A stretch of DNA of 35,999 nucleotides from an uncultured bacterium (GTDB lineage Bacteria > Planctomycetota > UBA1135 > GCA-002686595): contig CADEGS010000007.1 in NCBI GenBank assembly GCA_902826945.1, positions 1-35,999 on the forward strand, read 5' to 3'. The notes beneath the pieces are model-generated. The model saw only the letters and a list, made by a program, of their open reading frames with translations, was not told the origin of the DNA and did no database searches. The position numbers were made by a program, and so were the translations under genes. Shown here piece after piece: positions 17,833-26,861 of this stretch; the stretch's first letter is position 1, and each line of letters opens with the position of its first letter.

Positions 17833-18133
17833 TCGCTGCGCGCGCGCCGTTGGCAGAACGGCAACGCCCGTTGGAGCATCTTGCTCGCGGGCGGCGCGGC
17901 GCGGGATGCGCCCGGCGGGAGCGCACGGGGGACGCGAAGCGGATTCTCGCGAGCGACGCAAGTCCTTCAGCGGCGGTGTCTTGAGTCCTGTGCGCGCCGG
18001 TGTCGCGGCCGCGCTCAACGCGCCGCGCACCCGAGTTGCAGGAGGTCTCGCGAGCGACCGAGCGGCGGTCGCGCCCTCCGCAAAGCACCTCGAGCCCCGC
18101 GTCCTGCCGGCTCGCGCAGGACCCAAGACGACC
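17833..18133. other. gene-free gap before the secreted protein at 18134
   Basis: No gene is seen. The direct repeat CCGTTGG occurs at 17847-17853 and 17868-17874, exactly 21 bp (two helical turns) apart, with an inverted GCAACG between them; this spacing would suit a DNA-binding protein. A small hairpin GAGCA-TCT-TGCTC follows (17874-17886). The frame of the next gene is open back to 17906 but that extension is Arg/Ala-rich and looks non-coding. Confidence 0.4.
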
Positions 18134-19219
18134 ATGCGAAGCGCACTCCACACCGCGTTCGGCGGCCTGGCCCTCGCGGGCCTCCTGGCCGCGCCCTCGT
18201 TCTCGAAGCAAGAGGTCCGCCGGCAGCAGGAGAAGCCCCTCGGCGGCGGCGCCGCGCAGGGCGCCGCCCAGGTCGGGGAGCAGGAGCAGGAGCTGGACCT
18301 GACGCTCGGCAGCGAGACGATCTCCTTCCGCGTGACGCGCGGCGGTGCGCCGATCGCCGTCCCGACCGGCGCGGCGGACGCGCGCGACGGCGCGGGCCCG
18401 CGGCCGACCGGCGCGCGCGAGGAGCTGCGCTTCGACCTGCGCGCGCAGGCCGGCATCCAGACGGGCGCGCTGCAGCTCACCGTCGAGGTCTCCCGCGCCG
18501 GCGCGGCCCTCGACGCTGGGTCTGCGCCGGGGGCCGAGGCTCGCAAGGACGTGCCCGCGGGCCGCGAGGACAAGTCCGCGCCCGCCGCCGAGCGCGGCGG
18601 CGCCCTGGGCGACGCCACGACCTACAAGATCGCGCTCGACGCGGACGGGCGCATCCGCAGCGTGCAGAAGACCGGCGGCGAGGCGCTCCTGGACGAGCAG
18701 CACCTGCGCTGCAGCCTGGCCGTGATCCTGGGCTCGGGCCTGCACGCCGAGCCGCTGGAGAGGGGGCGCGTGTACCCGATCGCGGAGGGCGCCTCGGTCC
18801 TCTCGGCGGGCGCGGCGGACGCCTCCGCCGGCCGCACGGGCCAGTTCGGCGGCGGCAAGGACCTCGCGTTGCGCTTCGAGGGCCTGCGCGACCGCGTCGG
18901 CGGGCCGCGCGGCCAGGACGCGGGCTTCACGGTGCTGGCGGACGAGGGCGCCGCGGCGCACGGCGCCGCGCTGGGCGCGGGTCGCGCGCAGGACGGCAGG
19001 CCCGCCACGACGCCGAGCACCCGCGAGGGCGAGCGCATGACGATCGGCACGGCGACCTACTCGACGGCCGACGGCCTCGTGCAGCGCTTCGAGGTCCGGC
19101 CGCAGCCGACCTCGCTGCAGGAGAGCGCTCGGAGCGGCGTGCAGGACGACTCGCCCGCCGCGGGCATCGACCCCAGCCGCATGGAGTCGTTCCTGGTCGA
19201 GCGCATCGCGGCGCGCTGA
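18134..19219 (+). CDS. secreted protein of unknown function, 361 aa
   Basis: Not recognised. MRSALHTAFGGLALAGLLAAPSFS is a Sec signal peptide. A low-complexity Gln/Gly/Ala stretch follows (KQEVRRQQEKPLGGGAAQGAAQVGEQEQELD, about 25-55). The rest is mainly alternating beta-like segments such as ETISFRVTRGGAPIAVP, LRFDLRAQAGIQTGALQLTVEVSR and TYKIALDADGRIRSV, and near the C-terminus MTIGTATYSTADGLVQRFEVRPQ. Two linker regions are rich in Ala, Gly and charged residues. It could be an envelope or matrix protein; no catalytic motif stands out. The ATG at 18134 is chosen because the signal peptide starts there. The gene ends 48 bases before a strong intrinsic terminator. Confidence 0.72.
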   Translation: MRSALHTAFGGLALAGLLAAPSFSKQEVRRQQEKPLGGGAAQGAAQVGEQEQELDLTLGSETISFRVTRGGAPIAVPTGAADARDGAGPRPTGAREELRFDLRAQAGIQTGALQLTVEVSRAGAALDAGSAPGAEARKDVPAGREDKSAPAAERGGALGDATTYKIALDADGRIRSVQKTGGEALLDEQHLRCSLAVILGSGLHAEPLERGRVYPIAEGASVLSAGAADASAGRTGQFGGGKDLALRFEGLRDRVGGPRGQDAGFTVLADEGAAAHGAALGAGRAQDGRPATTPSTREGERMTIGTATYSTADGLVQRFEVRPQPTSLQESARSGVQDDSPAAGIDPSRMESFLVERIAAR

Positions 19220-19267
19220 GGCGCGCCGCGGGAACGGCGGTCGGTCCTGAGCCGGTCCGATCGCCTT

Positions 19268-19304
19268 GGGCCGCGTCCGGCTGCGACCGGACGCGGCCCT
19301 TTTT
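19268..19304 (+). terminator. intrinsic (Rho-independent) terminator
   Basis: A perfect 13-bp stem (GGGCCGCGTCCGG / CCGGACGCGGCCC) with a 6-nt loop CTGCGA is followed directly by TTTTT. It lies 48 bases after the stop of the secreted protein gene on the same strand. It is the clearest terminator in the window. Confidence 0.92.
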
Positions 19305-19605
19305 CCATTGGCGCATGCGCCGCAATCGTTTGTACACGCTTCCGCGAACGGCTCGGCCCGCGCAGCACCTGCGCGGAGGCGACACCCGCGCACGCGCCCG
19401 GGGACGCCGTTCGTGGCGAGAGCGGCTCGAGATCGCGCGCGTGGGTACGAGCCTTGCAGGCATTCGCGTCGAGGGGCGAATGGGCTCCACCGACGGTCGT
19501 CGCGACCGGCGCAGGCCACGCCGCTCCGCGGTTCCCGCGGCCCGAGCAACGAGCGCAAGCGCGAGACGGATCCGATCCCCCCCCGGACCGCTCGTGCGAC
19601 GAGGA

Positions 19606-19631
19606 GGCGGAGGGCTCCTGGGCCCTCCGCC
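19606..19631 (+). terminator. stem-loop, possible terminator
   Basis: A 10-bp perfect stem GGCGGAGGGC / GCCCTCCGCC with loop TCCTGG is followed on the plus strand by a pyrimidine-rich CTCCTTCTTCTC. It lacks a true T-run, so termination is uncertain. Confidence 0.35.
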
Positions 19632-19665
19632 CTCCTTCTTCTCGGCCCCTCGTCGGAGACGCGCG

Positions 19666-19700
19666 CGGCCGGCCTCCGGGTGCACCCCGGAGACCGGCCG
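19666..19700 (-). terminator. GC-rich hairpin after the htrA stop
   Basis: Arms 19666-19680 and 19686-19700 pair over 14 of 15 positions around the loop TGCAC. It lies 25 bases downstream of the htrA stop on the minus strand. No T-run follows, so it may be a Rho-type or RNA-stabilising 3' end rather than a classical terminator. Confidence 0.45.
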
Positions 19701-19724
19701 CTCGAGAAAGAGAGAGAGAGGCGG

Positions 19725-21206
<1,482 letters not shown>

Positions 21207-21637
21207 GGTTCTGCTCTTCACGGCTGGGTGTCGATGGAACGGTCCGCAGGCGCGGCGTGCGCGCGGACGGCGGAGCACGGCGTCCGGCGAGCGCTCGCGA
21301 GCCGGCGGCGGGCGCGTGCGCCCCGTACGTTCGGGCGCGCGCTTCGATCCGCGGCGAGCGGCTCGCGGAGCCTCTCGCCGGCCCTTGCTACGGCGCGCCG
21401 GGGCGGGTGTTGGAGGAGCCCTCAGCGGGGAGCGGCGCGGCCGCGCGCGGCGTTTTCGTTTGTAGATCGCCCCGGCAAGCGCTTCCGGATGCGGCCTGCC
21501 GCGGGCGCCGTGGGGGTCGCCGCGCGGAGCGCTGGCGCCGGAGGAGAGGGGGAACGCCGTTTGCCGAGGCCGTCGCGAGGACGCCTCGGCCTCCGCTCGT
21601 TCGGCGCGTCACCCAAATCACCACGGAGCAACCCCCG
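21207..21637. other. divergent intergenic region (htrA / repeat protein)
   Basis: No gene is supported. An AT-richer patch CGTTTTCGTTTGTAGATC (21451-21468) stands out from the GC background and includes the 9-mer TCGTTTGTA also found at 19327-19335; both copies are followed within a few tens of bases by GCTTCCG. TAGATC (21463-21468) could serve as a -10 for the plus-strand gene with a leader of about 160 nt. The ribosome site of that gene (GGAG) is 9 nt before its ATG. Confidence 0.4.
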
Positions 21638-23167
21638 ATGCGATCCCTATCCGCCGTCCTCGCCGCCACCGCGCTCCTCGCGACGACGTCCTCGGGCCAG
21701 AGGGACGTCCGTCCCTCGTCCTTTCCCACGCCCGGCGACGCCGAGCTCGACGCCTTCCTGATGCCGTCGGCGGACACGACCGCCGTCGTCGTGCGCGTGC
21801 GCGGCGCGGAAGGCCACACCGCGATGGTGATCGCCACGCCGACCGGGCGCTTCGAGCCGACGGTGCTGGGCGTGATGCGGCTCGCGCCGGACGGCGACGG
21901 CGGGATGAGCCTGCGCGTGCCGAACGCGCTGCTGGCGAGCCTGCCCGAGGGCCTCTGCTACGACCTGGCCGCCGTCTACAACGACCTCTCGGCGGGCGTG
22001 CTGCGGCTCAGCGCCTGGCAGACGCTGATGCTGGGCACGCCGGTCTGCGAGCTCCTGGGCTTCAACCAGGACCCGCTCGGCACGCCGCTCGAGGCCGGCG
22101 AGGAGATCACGGAGCAGTTCGCCCCGATCGGCCTGCACATCTCGGCGGTGAACCGCACGAGCGGCCACCCCGACAAGGTCATCGTCTTCGACTCGAACAA
22201 CGTCACCGGCGAGGACGACGACCTGATGACGCCCGGGACCGGCGTGAACAACACGCTGCCGCTCAACAACCTCCTGATCGTCGCCGAGGACGACGTGGAC
22301 CTGGACGGCGACGGCCTGGTCGACGATCCCGACGACGAGGAGGAGGGCGGCGTCATCACCTTCGAGTTCGACGACCCGGTGAGCTTCTGCGCGATCCGCA
22401 TCGTGGACCTCGACGACGGGGCCGGCAGCGAGATGCGCTTCTTCCGCGACGGGATGCCGGTGGACACCCTGGCGCTCTCGTCCCTCGGGAACAACTCGGT
22501 GACGATCATCGCCGGCCTGGTCGAGCTGTTCGACACGATGGAGATCGACCTCACGGGCTCGGGCGCGATCGCGAACTTCGCGTTCGTCTTCTGCCCGACG
22601 ACGGTCGGCTTCGACGCGTTCTCGAGCGGCCTCGAGACGGGCCTCGAGGCGGGCGAGGTCTTGACCGACCAGCTCGCCACGATCGGCCTGCAGGTCTCCG
22701 CGACCAACGCGATCGCGGGCCATCCCGATCAGGCGATCCTGTTCGACAGCTCCGCGCCCACCGGCGAGGACGACGACCTGATGACGCCCGGGCCGGGCGT
22801 CGGGAACGACGTCGCGCGCGGCCTGGTCCTGATCCTGGCGGAGGACGCCGTGGACATGGACGGCGACGGCCTGGTGGACGATCCGGACGACGAGCAGCAC
22901 GGCGGCGTGCTGGCGCTCGACTTCGTCACGAGCGTGACCTTCCGCTCGGCCACGGTGCTCGACGTGGACACGGACGAGACCTCGTTCTTCGTCCTGCTCG
23001 ACGGCGCGGGCTCGATGCTGGCGCAGATCCCGCTGGCGTCGCTGGGCGACAACTCGTCGCAGACCGTGACGCAGGACGTCGAGGGCGTGCAGCGCGTCGA
23101 GCTGCACCTGGGCGGCTCGGGCGCGCTGGCCGAGCTGCAGGTCTGCCCCGAGGTCCAGGGCTCCTGA
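21638..23167 (+). CDS. secreted protein with two tandem calcium-loop repeat domains
   Basis: A 509-residue exported protein. A signal peptide (MRSLSAVLAATALLATTSSG) is followed by an N-terminal module (about 25-135) and two homologous domains, about 141-319 and 325-504, offset by exactly 185 residues. Each has GHPD(K/Q)...FD, TGEDDDLMTPG, a (L/V)AED run, a DxDGDGLVDDPDDE loop (221-234 and 406-419; thrombospondin-3/EF-hand-like Ca2+ site), GGV and SLG(N/D)N blocks. The pattern FD-TGxDxDL...GG resembles beta-sandwich domains common in secreted proteins of PEP-CTERM-type bacteria. No C-terminal anchor is seen. GGAG is 9 nt before the ATG. A perfect 15-bp hairpin follows the stop. Likely an extracellular structural or adhesive protein; the function is inferred. 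Confidence 0.85.
   Translation: MRSLSAVLAATALLATTSSGQRDVRPSSFPTPGDAELDAFLMPSADTTAVVVRVRGAEGHTAMVIATPTGRFEPTVLGVMRLAPDGDGGMSLRVPNALLASLPEGLCYDLAAVYNDLSAGVLRLSAWQTLMLGTPVCELLGFNQDPLGTPLEAGEEITEQFAPIGLHISAVNRTSGHPDKVIVFDSNNVTGEDDDLMTPGTGVNNTLPLNNLLIVAEDDVDLDGDGLVDDPDDEEEGGVITFEFDDPVSFCAIRIVDLDDGAGSEMRFFRDGMPVDTLALSSLGNNSVTIIAGLVELFDTMEIDLTGSGAIANFAFVFCPTTVGFDAFSSGLETGLEAGEVLTDQLATIGLQVSATNAIAGHPDQAILFDSSAPTGEDDDLMTPGPGVGNDVARGLVLILAEDAVDMDGDGLVDDPDDEQHGGVLALDFVTSVTFRSATVLDVDTDETSFFVLLDGAGSMLAQIPLASLGDNSSQTVTQDVEGVQRVELHLGGSGALAELQVCPEVQGS
22205..22792 (+). repeat. internal duplication with 555-bp period
   Basis: Inside the secreted repeat protein, a 33-base block at 22205-22237 recurs without change at 22760-22792, exactly 555 bp (185 codons) later. 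The Ca2+-loop DNA at about 22309 and 22864 also differs by only a few bases. This indicates a tandem domain duplication whose core motifs are strongly kept or homogenised. Confidence 0.85.
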
Positions 23168-23176
23168 AGCACGGCC

Positions 23177-23210
23177 CCGCGCGGGCGGAGGGCGACCTCC
23201 GCCCGCGCGG
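23177..23210 (+). terminator. perfect 15-bp hairpin with GCGA tetraloop
   Basis: Arms CCGCGCGGGCGGAGG (23177-23191) and CCTCCGCCCGCGCGG (23196-23210) pair perfectly around GCGA, a GNRA-type tetraloop. The hairpin begins 10 bases after the stop of the repeat protein. There is no T-run directly after it, so it may end transcription without one or protect the mRNA 3' end. Confidence 0.6.
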
Positions 23211-23225
23211 ACCCCGGCACCCCGG

Positions 23226-23231
23226 TATCTT
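23226..23231 (+). promoter_or_regulatory. candidate -10 box TATCTT before the serine hydrolase gene
   Basis: TATCTT lies 5 nt before the GTG at 23237, another possible leaderless arrangement; no Shine-Dalgarno precedes the gene. It favours GTG 23237 over the in-frame TTG at 23231, which overlaps the box. Confidence 0.3.
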
Positions 23232-23236
23232 TGACC

Positions 23237-24751
23237 GTGCCCCTCCTCGCCGTCCTCGCCCTCGCCGCCCTCCAGGTGCCCGAGGCGCCCGACCACGGCA
23301 CGCACGAGTTTCCGCCCTACTACCCGCCGCCGGAGAGCGCGGGCGGATGGCGGGCGCTGGTCGCGCCGAACGCCGTGCCCGGCCCCGGCGCGCAGGAGGC
23401 GATCCGCCGGCGCACCGGGGTGGAATGGAGCGCCCTCGAGCAGGCCTGGCAGCTCGTCGCGTCCGCCGGCGGCGACCTGCTCGTGATCCGCCACGGCTGG
23501 ATCGTCGGCGAGTGGGGCAGCGGCGGCGACCGGAGCATCGGCTCGTGCACGAAGAGCCTGACCGCGCTGGCCATGGAGCGGCTCTACCGGCTCTCCGCAG
23601 AGGGCGCGCTCCCCGTCGCGATCGACGAGGACCACGCCGCCTGGCCGTTCCTGCCGCCGGTCTGGAGCGCGGGCCAGCCCGAGAAGCAGTCGATCCTGTT
23701 GCGCCAGCTGGCGACGATGACGAGCGGCCTCGAGCCGCACGACGCGCCGCAGCAGACCCCGGGCTACCGCGACCTCGCGCTCTCCCTGCCGCTCGTGACG
23801 CCGCCCGACGAGGAATGGGTCTACGCCTCGGCTCCCGTGGACCTCCTGAGCTTCGCGGTCGAGAGCGCGTCGGGGCGCTCGCTGGCCGACTTCTTCCGCG
23901 ACGAGGTGGCGGATCGGCTCGGCATGGGAGCGATCGACTGGGCCAGCATGGGGAGCTCGACCGTCGCCTCCGCGTTCTGCCGCACGAGCGCGCGCGACCT
24001 GGCGCGCGTGGCCTACCTGCTCCTGCGCGAGGGCCGCTGGGACGACGGGACGGGCGAGGTCCCGCTGCTCGCGCCGGAGCGCGTGGAGCGCCTGCGCTCG
24101 TTCGCGCCCGAGGCCCTCGCCGCGCGCTTCGGGATGCCCAACTTCTTCACGAACGATCCCGCGGCCCACATGCGCTACGGCCGCCTGTTCTGGACCGCGA
24201 ACCTCTCGACGGGCTTCCTGCCCGCCGACCTGCCCTCGAGCGCGTTCTACATGGCGGGCTACGCGACGAACCTGTGCGTCGTCGTGCCCGAGTACGACCT
24301 GGTCGTCGTCCGCCTCGGCACGGGTCCGGCGCCGTGGAGCGACGCGTTCTTCGTCGGGCTGATCGACGCCGTCCTGGGCGCGCTCCTCGACCGCACGACG
24401 AGCGCGCGCGTGCGGCTCGGCGCGGGCGGCTGCGGCCCGAGCGCGACGCCGCTCCTCTTCGCCACGCCGCCGCGGCTGGGGGAAGGCCTGACGCTCGGCC
24501 TGCCCGCGGGCGCGCCGCAGGCCGCCGGCGCGCTGTTCTGGGGCGTCGCCGCGACGGACCCCGTCCCGTTCCACGACGGCTGCTCGTTCGGCATCGAGCT
24601 GCCGCCCCTCGGCCAGGTCGCCTGGAACGGCTCCGACCTCGCGCTCTCGTTGCCGCCCGAGCCCTCCCTGGCCGGCATCGAGCTCGCGTTCCAGGCGATC
24701 TTCGCCGACGAGACGGCCAGCCAAGCGATCGAGCTGCGCCTCGGCCACTGA
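23237..24751 (+). CDS. Serine beta-lactamase-like hydrolase (PF00144 family), exported
   Basis: A 504-residue exported penicillin-binding-protein-like serine hydrolase. A short signal (VPLLAVLALAALQ) precedes a class C beta-lactamase fold. The nucleophile motif S-x-x-K is Ser103-C-T-Lys106 in SIGSCTKSLTALAM. The Tyr of the second motif is Tyr196 in EEWVYASAPVDLLSFAVE. The late strand FYMAGYATNLCVVVPEYDLVVVRLG is the usual third-motif region. The family includes D-amino-acid amidases, esterases and 6-aminohexanoate-oligomer hydrolases, so antibiotic hydrolysis should not be assumed. About 120 C-terminal residues after the fold (from about 385) form an extra beta-rich domain. Start GTG 23237 (TTG 23231 possible). 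Confidence 0.87.
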   Translation: MPLLAVLALAALQVPEAPDHGTHEFPPYYPPPESAGGWRALVAPNAVPGPGAQEAIRRRTGVEWSALEQAWQLVASAGGDLLVIRHGWIVGEWGSGGDRSIGSCTKSLTALAMERLYRLSAEGALPVAIDEDHAAWPFLPPVWSAGQPEKQSILLRQLATMTSGLEPHDAPQQTPGYRDLALSLPLVTPPDEEWVYASAPVDLLSFAVESASGRSLADFFRDEVADRLGMGAIDWASMGSSTVASAFCRTSARDLARVAYLLLREGRWDDGTGEVPLLAPERVERLRSFAPEALAARFGMPNFFTNDPAAHMRYGRLFWTANLSTGFLPADLPSSAFYMAGYATNLCVVVPEYDLVVVRLGTGPAPWSDAFFVGLIDAVLGALLDRTTSARVRLGAGGCGPSATPLLFATPPRLGEGLTLGLPAGAPQAAGALFWGVAATDPVPFHDGCSFGIELPPLGQVAWNGSDLALSLPPEPSLAGIELAFQAIFADETASQAIELRLGH

Positions 24752-24766
24752 TCGCGCCGGCGGCGC

Positions 24767-26716
24767 TCAGCGCGGCCAGCGCACGACGGTGACCTCGTCC
24801 GGCGCGAGCGCGAGCGGCGTGCGGGCGACCTCGGCGCTCTCGCGCAGGAAGACCAGGAGCGCGGCGTCCTCGCTCACGCCGAGCGCGTTCGTGCCGAGAC
24901 GCGCGAGCCCGTAGACGCTGGAGGAGCTCCAGCCGTTGCCCTGGAAGAGGTACAGCGGGAGGAACGCGCCCGCGGCGTCCAGGACCGCGATGGCGTCGGG
25001 CGGCGGCTGCTCGCCCGCCGCCGGGCCGAGCGCGACGCGGAAGTGCAGGCGGCGCGCCACGGTCAGGCGCAGGTCCCGCTCGGGATCGAGCGCGAACGCC
25101 TGCGGGATGACGTCCTCGCCGCTGACCGTGAGCTCGACGAGCCGCCGCGGCACCTGCTCGAGCGCGAAGCGCCCATCCGCGCCGGTGAGCACGGAGCGGC
25201 CCGGCAGCTGCTCGCTCGCGCCGCCGTTGCGCGAGGTGGTCAGCGCGCTCCCGACCCGCACGCCCGCGAGCGGCGCGCCGTCGCGCGCGACGACGACGCC
25301 CGTCACGCGCGCGACGAGCGCGTCCGCCGGCACGCGCAGCACGAGGTCGCGCGTCCCGGCCGGCACGGGACCCGTGCGCAGCATCAGGAGGGTGCCGGCG
25401 TCGAAGGCCTGCACGACGTAGTCGCGCTCCAGGAGCCCGCCGAGCACGAAGCGGCCCTGCGCGTCGGTCTCGGTCTGCACTTCCTTGCCGCGCGCCAGGT
25501 CCTCGGCCAGCTCGGCCGGGATGCGGTTCGGCCCGAGCACCGTCCCGTCCACGAGCCCGACGCGCCAGCGCGGGAGCGGCAGCCCCTCCGCGTCGAGCAC
25601 CACGCCGCGGATCGAGAGCGCGCGCGCGCCGAGCACGAGCCGCACGAGCGGCGGCGGGAACTCCTGCCGCAGGAGCTCGCCCGCGCGCGGCAGCACCGCC
25701 GGCTGGCGCCCGACGAGCGCCGCGACCAGCGGGGCCTCGGGCTCCTCCGGGGCGCGCGCGAGGCCGAAGCGGCCGTCCTCGTCCGTGCGCGTCGCGAGCG
25801 CGCCCAGCCGCACGCGCGCGCCGCGCGCCGGCGTGCCGTCGGGGCGCACGACGACGCCGAGCAGCCACGGCTCGTCCTCGCCCAGGCGCTCGAGCGCGAG
25901 CAAGAGGTCGTCGCGCGGCCCGTCGGGAGCCGGCTCGTCGAGCGCGCGGAAGCCCGCGTGCTCGACCTGCAGCCGGGCGCCGGGCGCCGCGGGCGCGCGC
26001 GCGAGCGCGAAGCGTCCGTCCGCGCCGCTCACGGCCTGCGCGTCCGCCGCCACGGTCCCGTCGAGCGGGGCCGGGAAGCCGATCAGCGCCTGCACCGGCA
26101 CGCGGAAGCGCACGGTCGCGCCGGCCAGCGGACCGCCGCCCGCCTCGACCACCGCCCCGGCCAGCGCGACGGCGGGCGCGACGACGACGAGCTGGTCGCC
26201 CGGATCCTCGGCGCGCACGCGCGCGGCGCGCAGCGTGGCCCAGGGCGAGGCGGGGCTCGCCGCGAGCGTGTCGTCGCCGCGGAAGGCGGGCAGCTCGGCG
26301 GCGAAGGAGCCGTCGGGGCCGCTGGTCGCGAGCTCGATCGCGCGCGTGGACGGCGCGTTCGCCTGGCCCGTGCGCACGAGCGGGACGCGCGGCACGCCCG
26401 CTCCGGCGCGGTCCACGACGCGGCCGCGGACGAAGAGCGAGGGCTCCGGCTCCGGCGCGGCGGCGGTCTGCGGCGGAACGTCCTCGCCGGCGGGCGCGGG
26501 CGGCGCCACGGCCTCGCGCGGGACCGCGCCGCGGCTCGCCGCGACGGCCGCACCCTGCGACGCGCGCTCGAGCGCGGCCGCCGGGGCGGGCGCGGCCGGC
26601 GCCGGCGCCGCCGCCGGCGCGGCGTGCATCGACGCGCGCGGCGCCTCGCGGCCGACGAGCCACCACAGGCAGAGCGCGCCGACGAGCGCGGCGATCGGGA
26701 CGAGCGAGCGCTTCAC
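24767..26716 (-). CDS. carboxypeptidase-regulatory-like repeat protein, membrane-anchored
   Basis: A 649-residue protein: an N-terminal anchor or signal (KRSLVPIAALVGALCLWWLVG), a Pro/Ala-rich linker, then at least five carboxypeptidase-regulatory-like beta-sandwich repeats. Their signature strands are VRGRVVDRAGAGVPRVPL, LAGAVVEAGGGPLAGATV, LLGVVVRPDGTPARGARV...TDEDGRFGL, IRGVVLDAEGLPLPRWRV and VTGVVVARDGAPLAGVRV. Such domains are surface or periplasmic binding modules; no enzyme domain is attached. The start is uncertain: GTG 26716 gives a typical N-terminus and is taken because TACGAT (26753-26758), identical to the box before the S9 gene, overlaps the alternative ATG at 26755. If ATG 26755 is right there are 13 more residues. 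It converges with the serine hydrolase gene (15 bases between stops) and follows the M16 gene. Confidence 0.82.
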   Translation of the reverse strand: MKRSLVPIAALVGALCLWWLVGREAPRASMHAAPAAAPAPAAPAPAAALERASQGAAVAASRGAVPREAVAPPAPAGEDVPPQTAAAPEPEPSLFVRGRVVDRAGAGVPRVPLVRTGQANAPSTRAIELATSGPDGSFAAELPAFRGDDTLAASPASPWATLRAARVRAEDPGDQLVVVAPAVALAGAVVEAGGGPLAGATVRFRVPVQALIGFPAPLDGTVAADAQAVSGADGRFALARAPAAPGARLQVEHAGFRALDEPAPDGPRDDLLLALERLGEDEPWLLGVVVRPDGTPARGARVRLGALATRTDEDGRFGLARAPEEPEAPLVAALVGRQPAVLPRAGELLRQEFPPPLVRLVLGARALSIRGVVLDAEGLPLPRWRVGLVDGTVLGPNRIPAELAEDLARGKEVQTETDAQGRFVLGGLLERDYVVQAFDAGTLLMLRTGPVPAGTRDLVLRVPADALVARVTGVVVARDGAPLAGVRVGSALTTSRNGGASEQLPGRSVLTGADGRFALEQVPRRLVELTVSGEDVIPQAFALDPERDLRLTVARRLHFRVALGPAAGEQPPPDAIAVLDAAGAFLPLYLFQGNGWSSSSVYGLARLGTNALGVSEDAALLVFLRESAEVARTPLALAPDEVTVVRWPR

Positions 26717-26752
26717 GAGCGGCGCCGGGTCGGGCGACCCCGGCGCGGGGCG

Positions 26753-26758
26753 CATCGT
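26753..26758 (-). promoter_or_regulatory. candidate -10 box TACGAT for the regulatory-repeat protein
   Basis: Minus-strand GTACGATGCGCC matches the GCTACGATGTGGCC element before the S9 peptidase. If real, transcription begins near 26745 and the GTG at 26716 is the likely start codon. Confidence 0.3.
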
Positions 26759-26861
26759 ACGCCGGGCGGCGAACGGAGCGCGAGCGTGGCCCCGAAACGG
26801 CCCGGCGCGGGCCACGGCGAGCGTGGCCCGCGCCGGCGGGCGCGCGCGAGCGGAGCGCCGG

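Larger units (their letters stand above)
19220..19724. other. gene-free region between convergent genes, with terminator structures
   Basis: About 500 bases without a believable gene. It holds the intrinsic terminator at 19268-19304, a second stem-loop at 19606-19631, the near-perfect hairpin at 19666-19700 and an AG-repeat tract (about 19705-19718). It also contains TCGTTTGTA (19327-19335), a 9-mer that recurs at 21456-21464 on the other side of the htrA gene. Confidence 0.5.

Noticed and set aside
19702..19720. AG-dinucleotide tract as a CRISPR or mobile-element repeat
   Set aside because: A single short purine tract without spacers, terminal repeats or nearby transposase or Cas genes.
23237..24751. 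Antibiotic-resistance beta-lactamase
   Set aside because: SxxK and Tyr motifs show only the broad serine-hydrolase family. Length, extra C-terminal domain and context do not indicate a true class C beta-lactamase.
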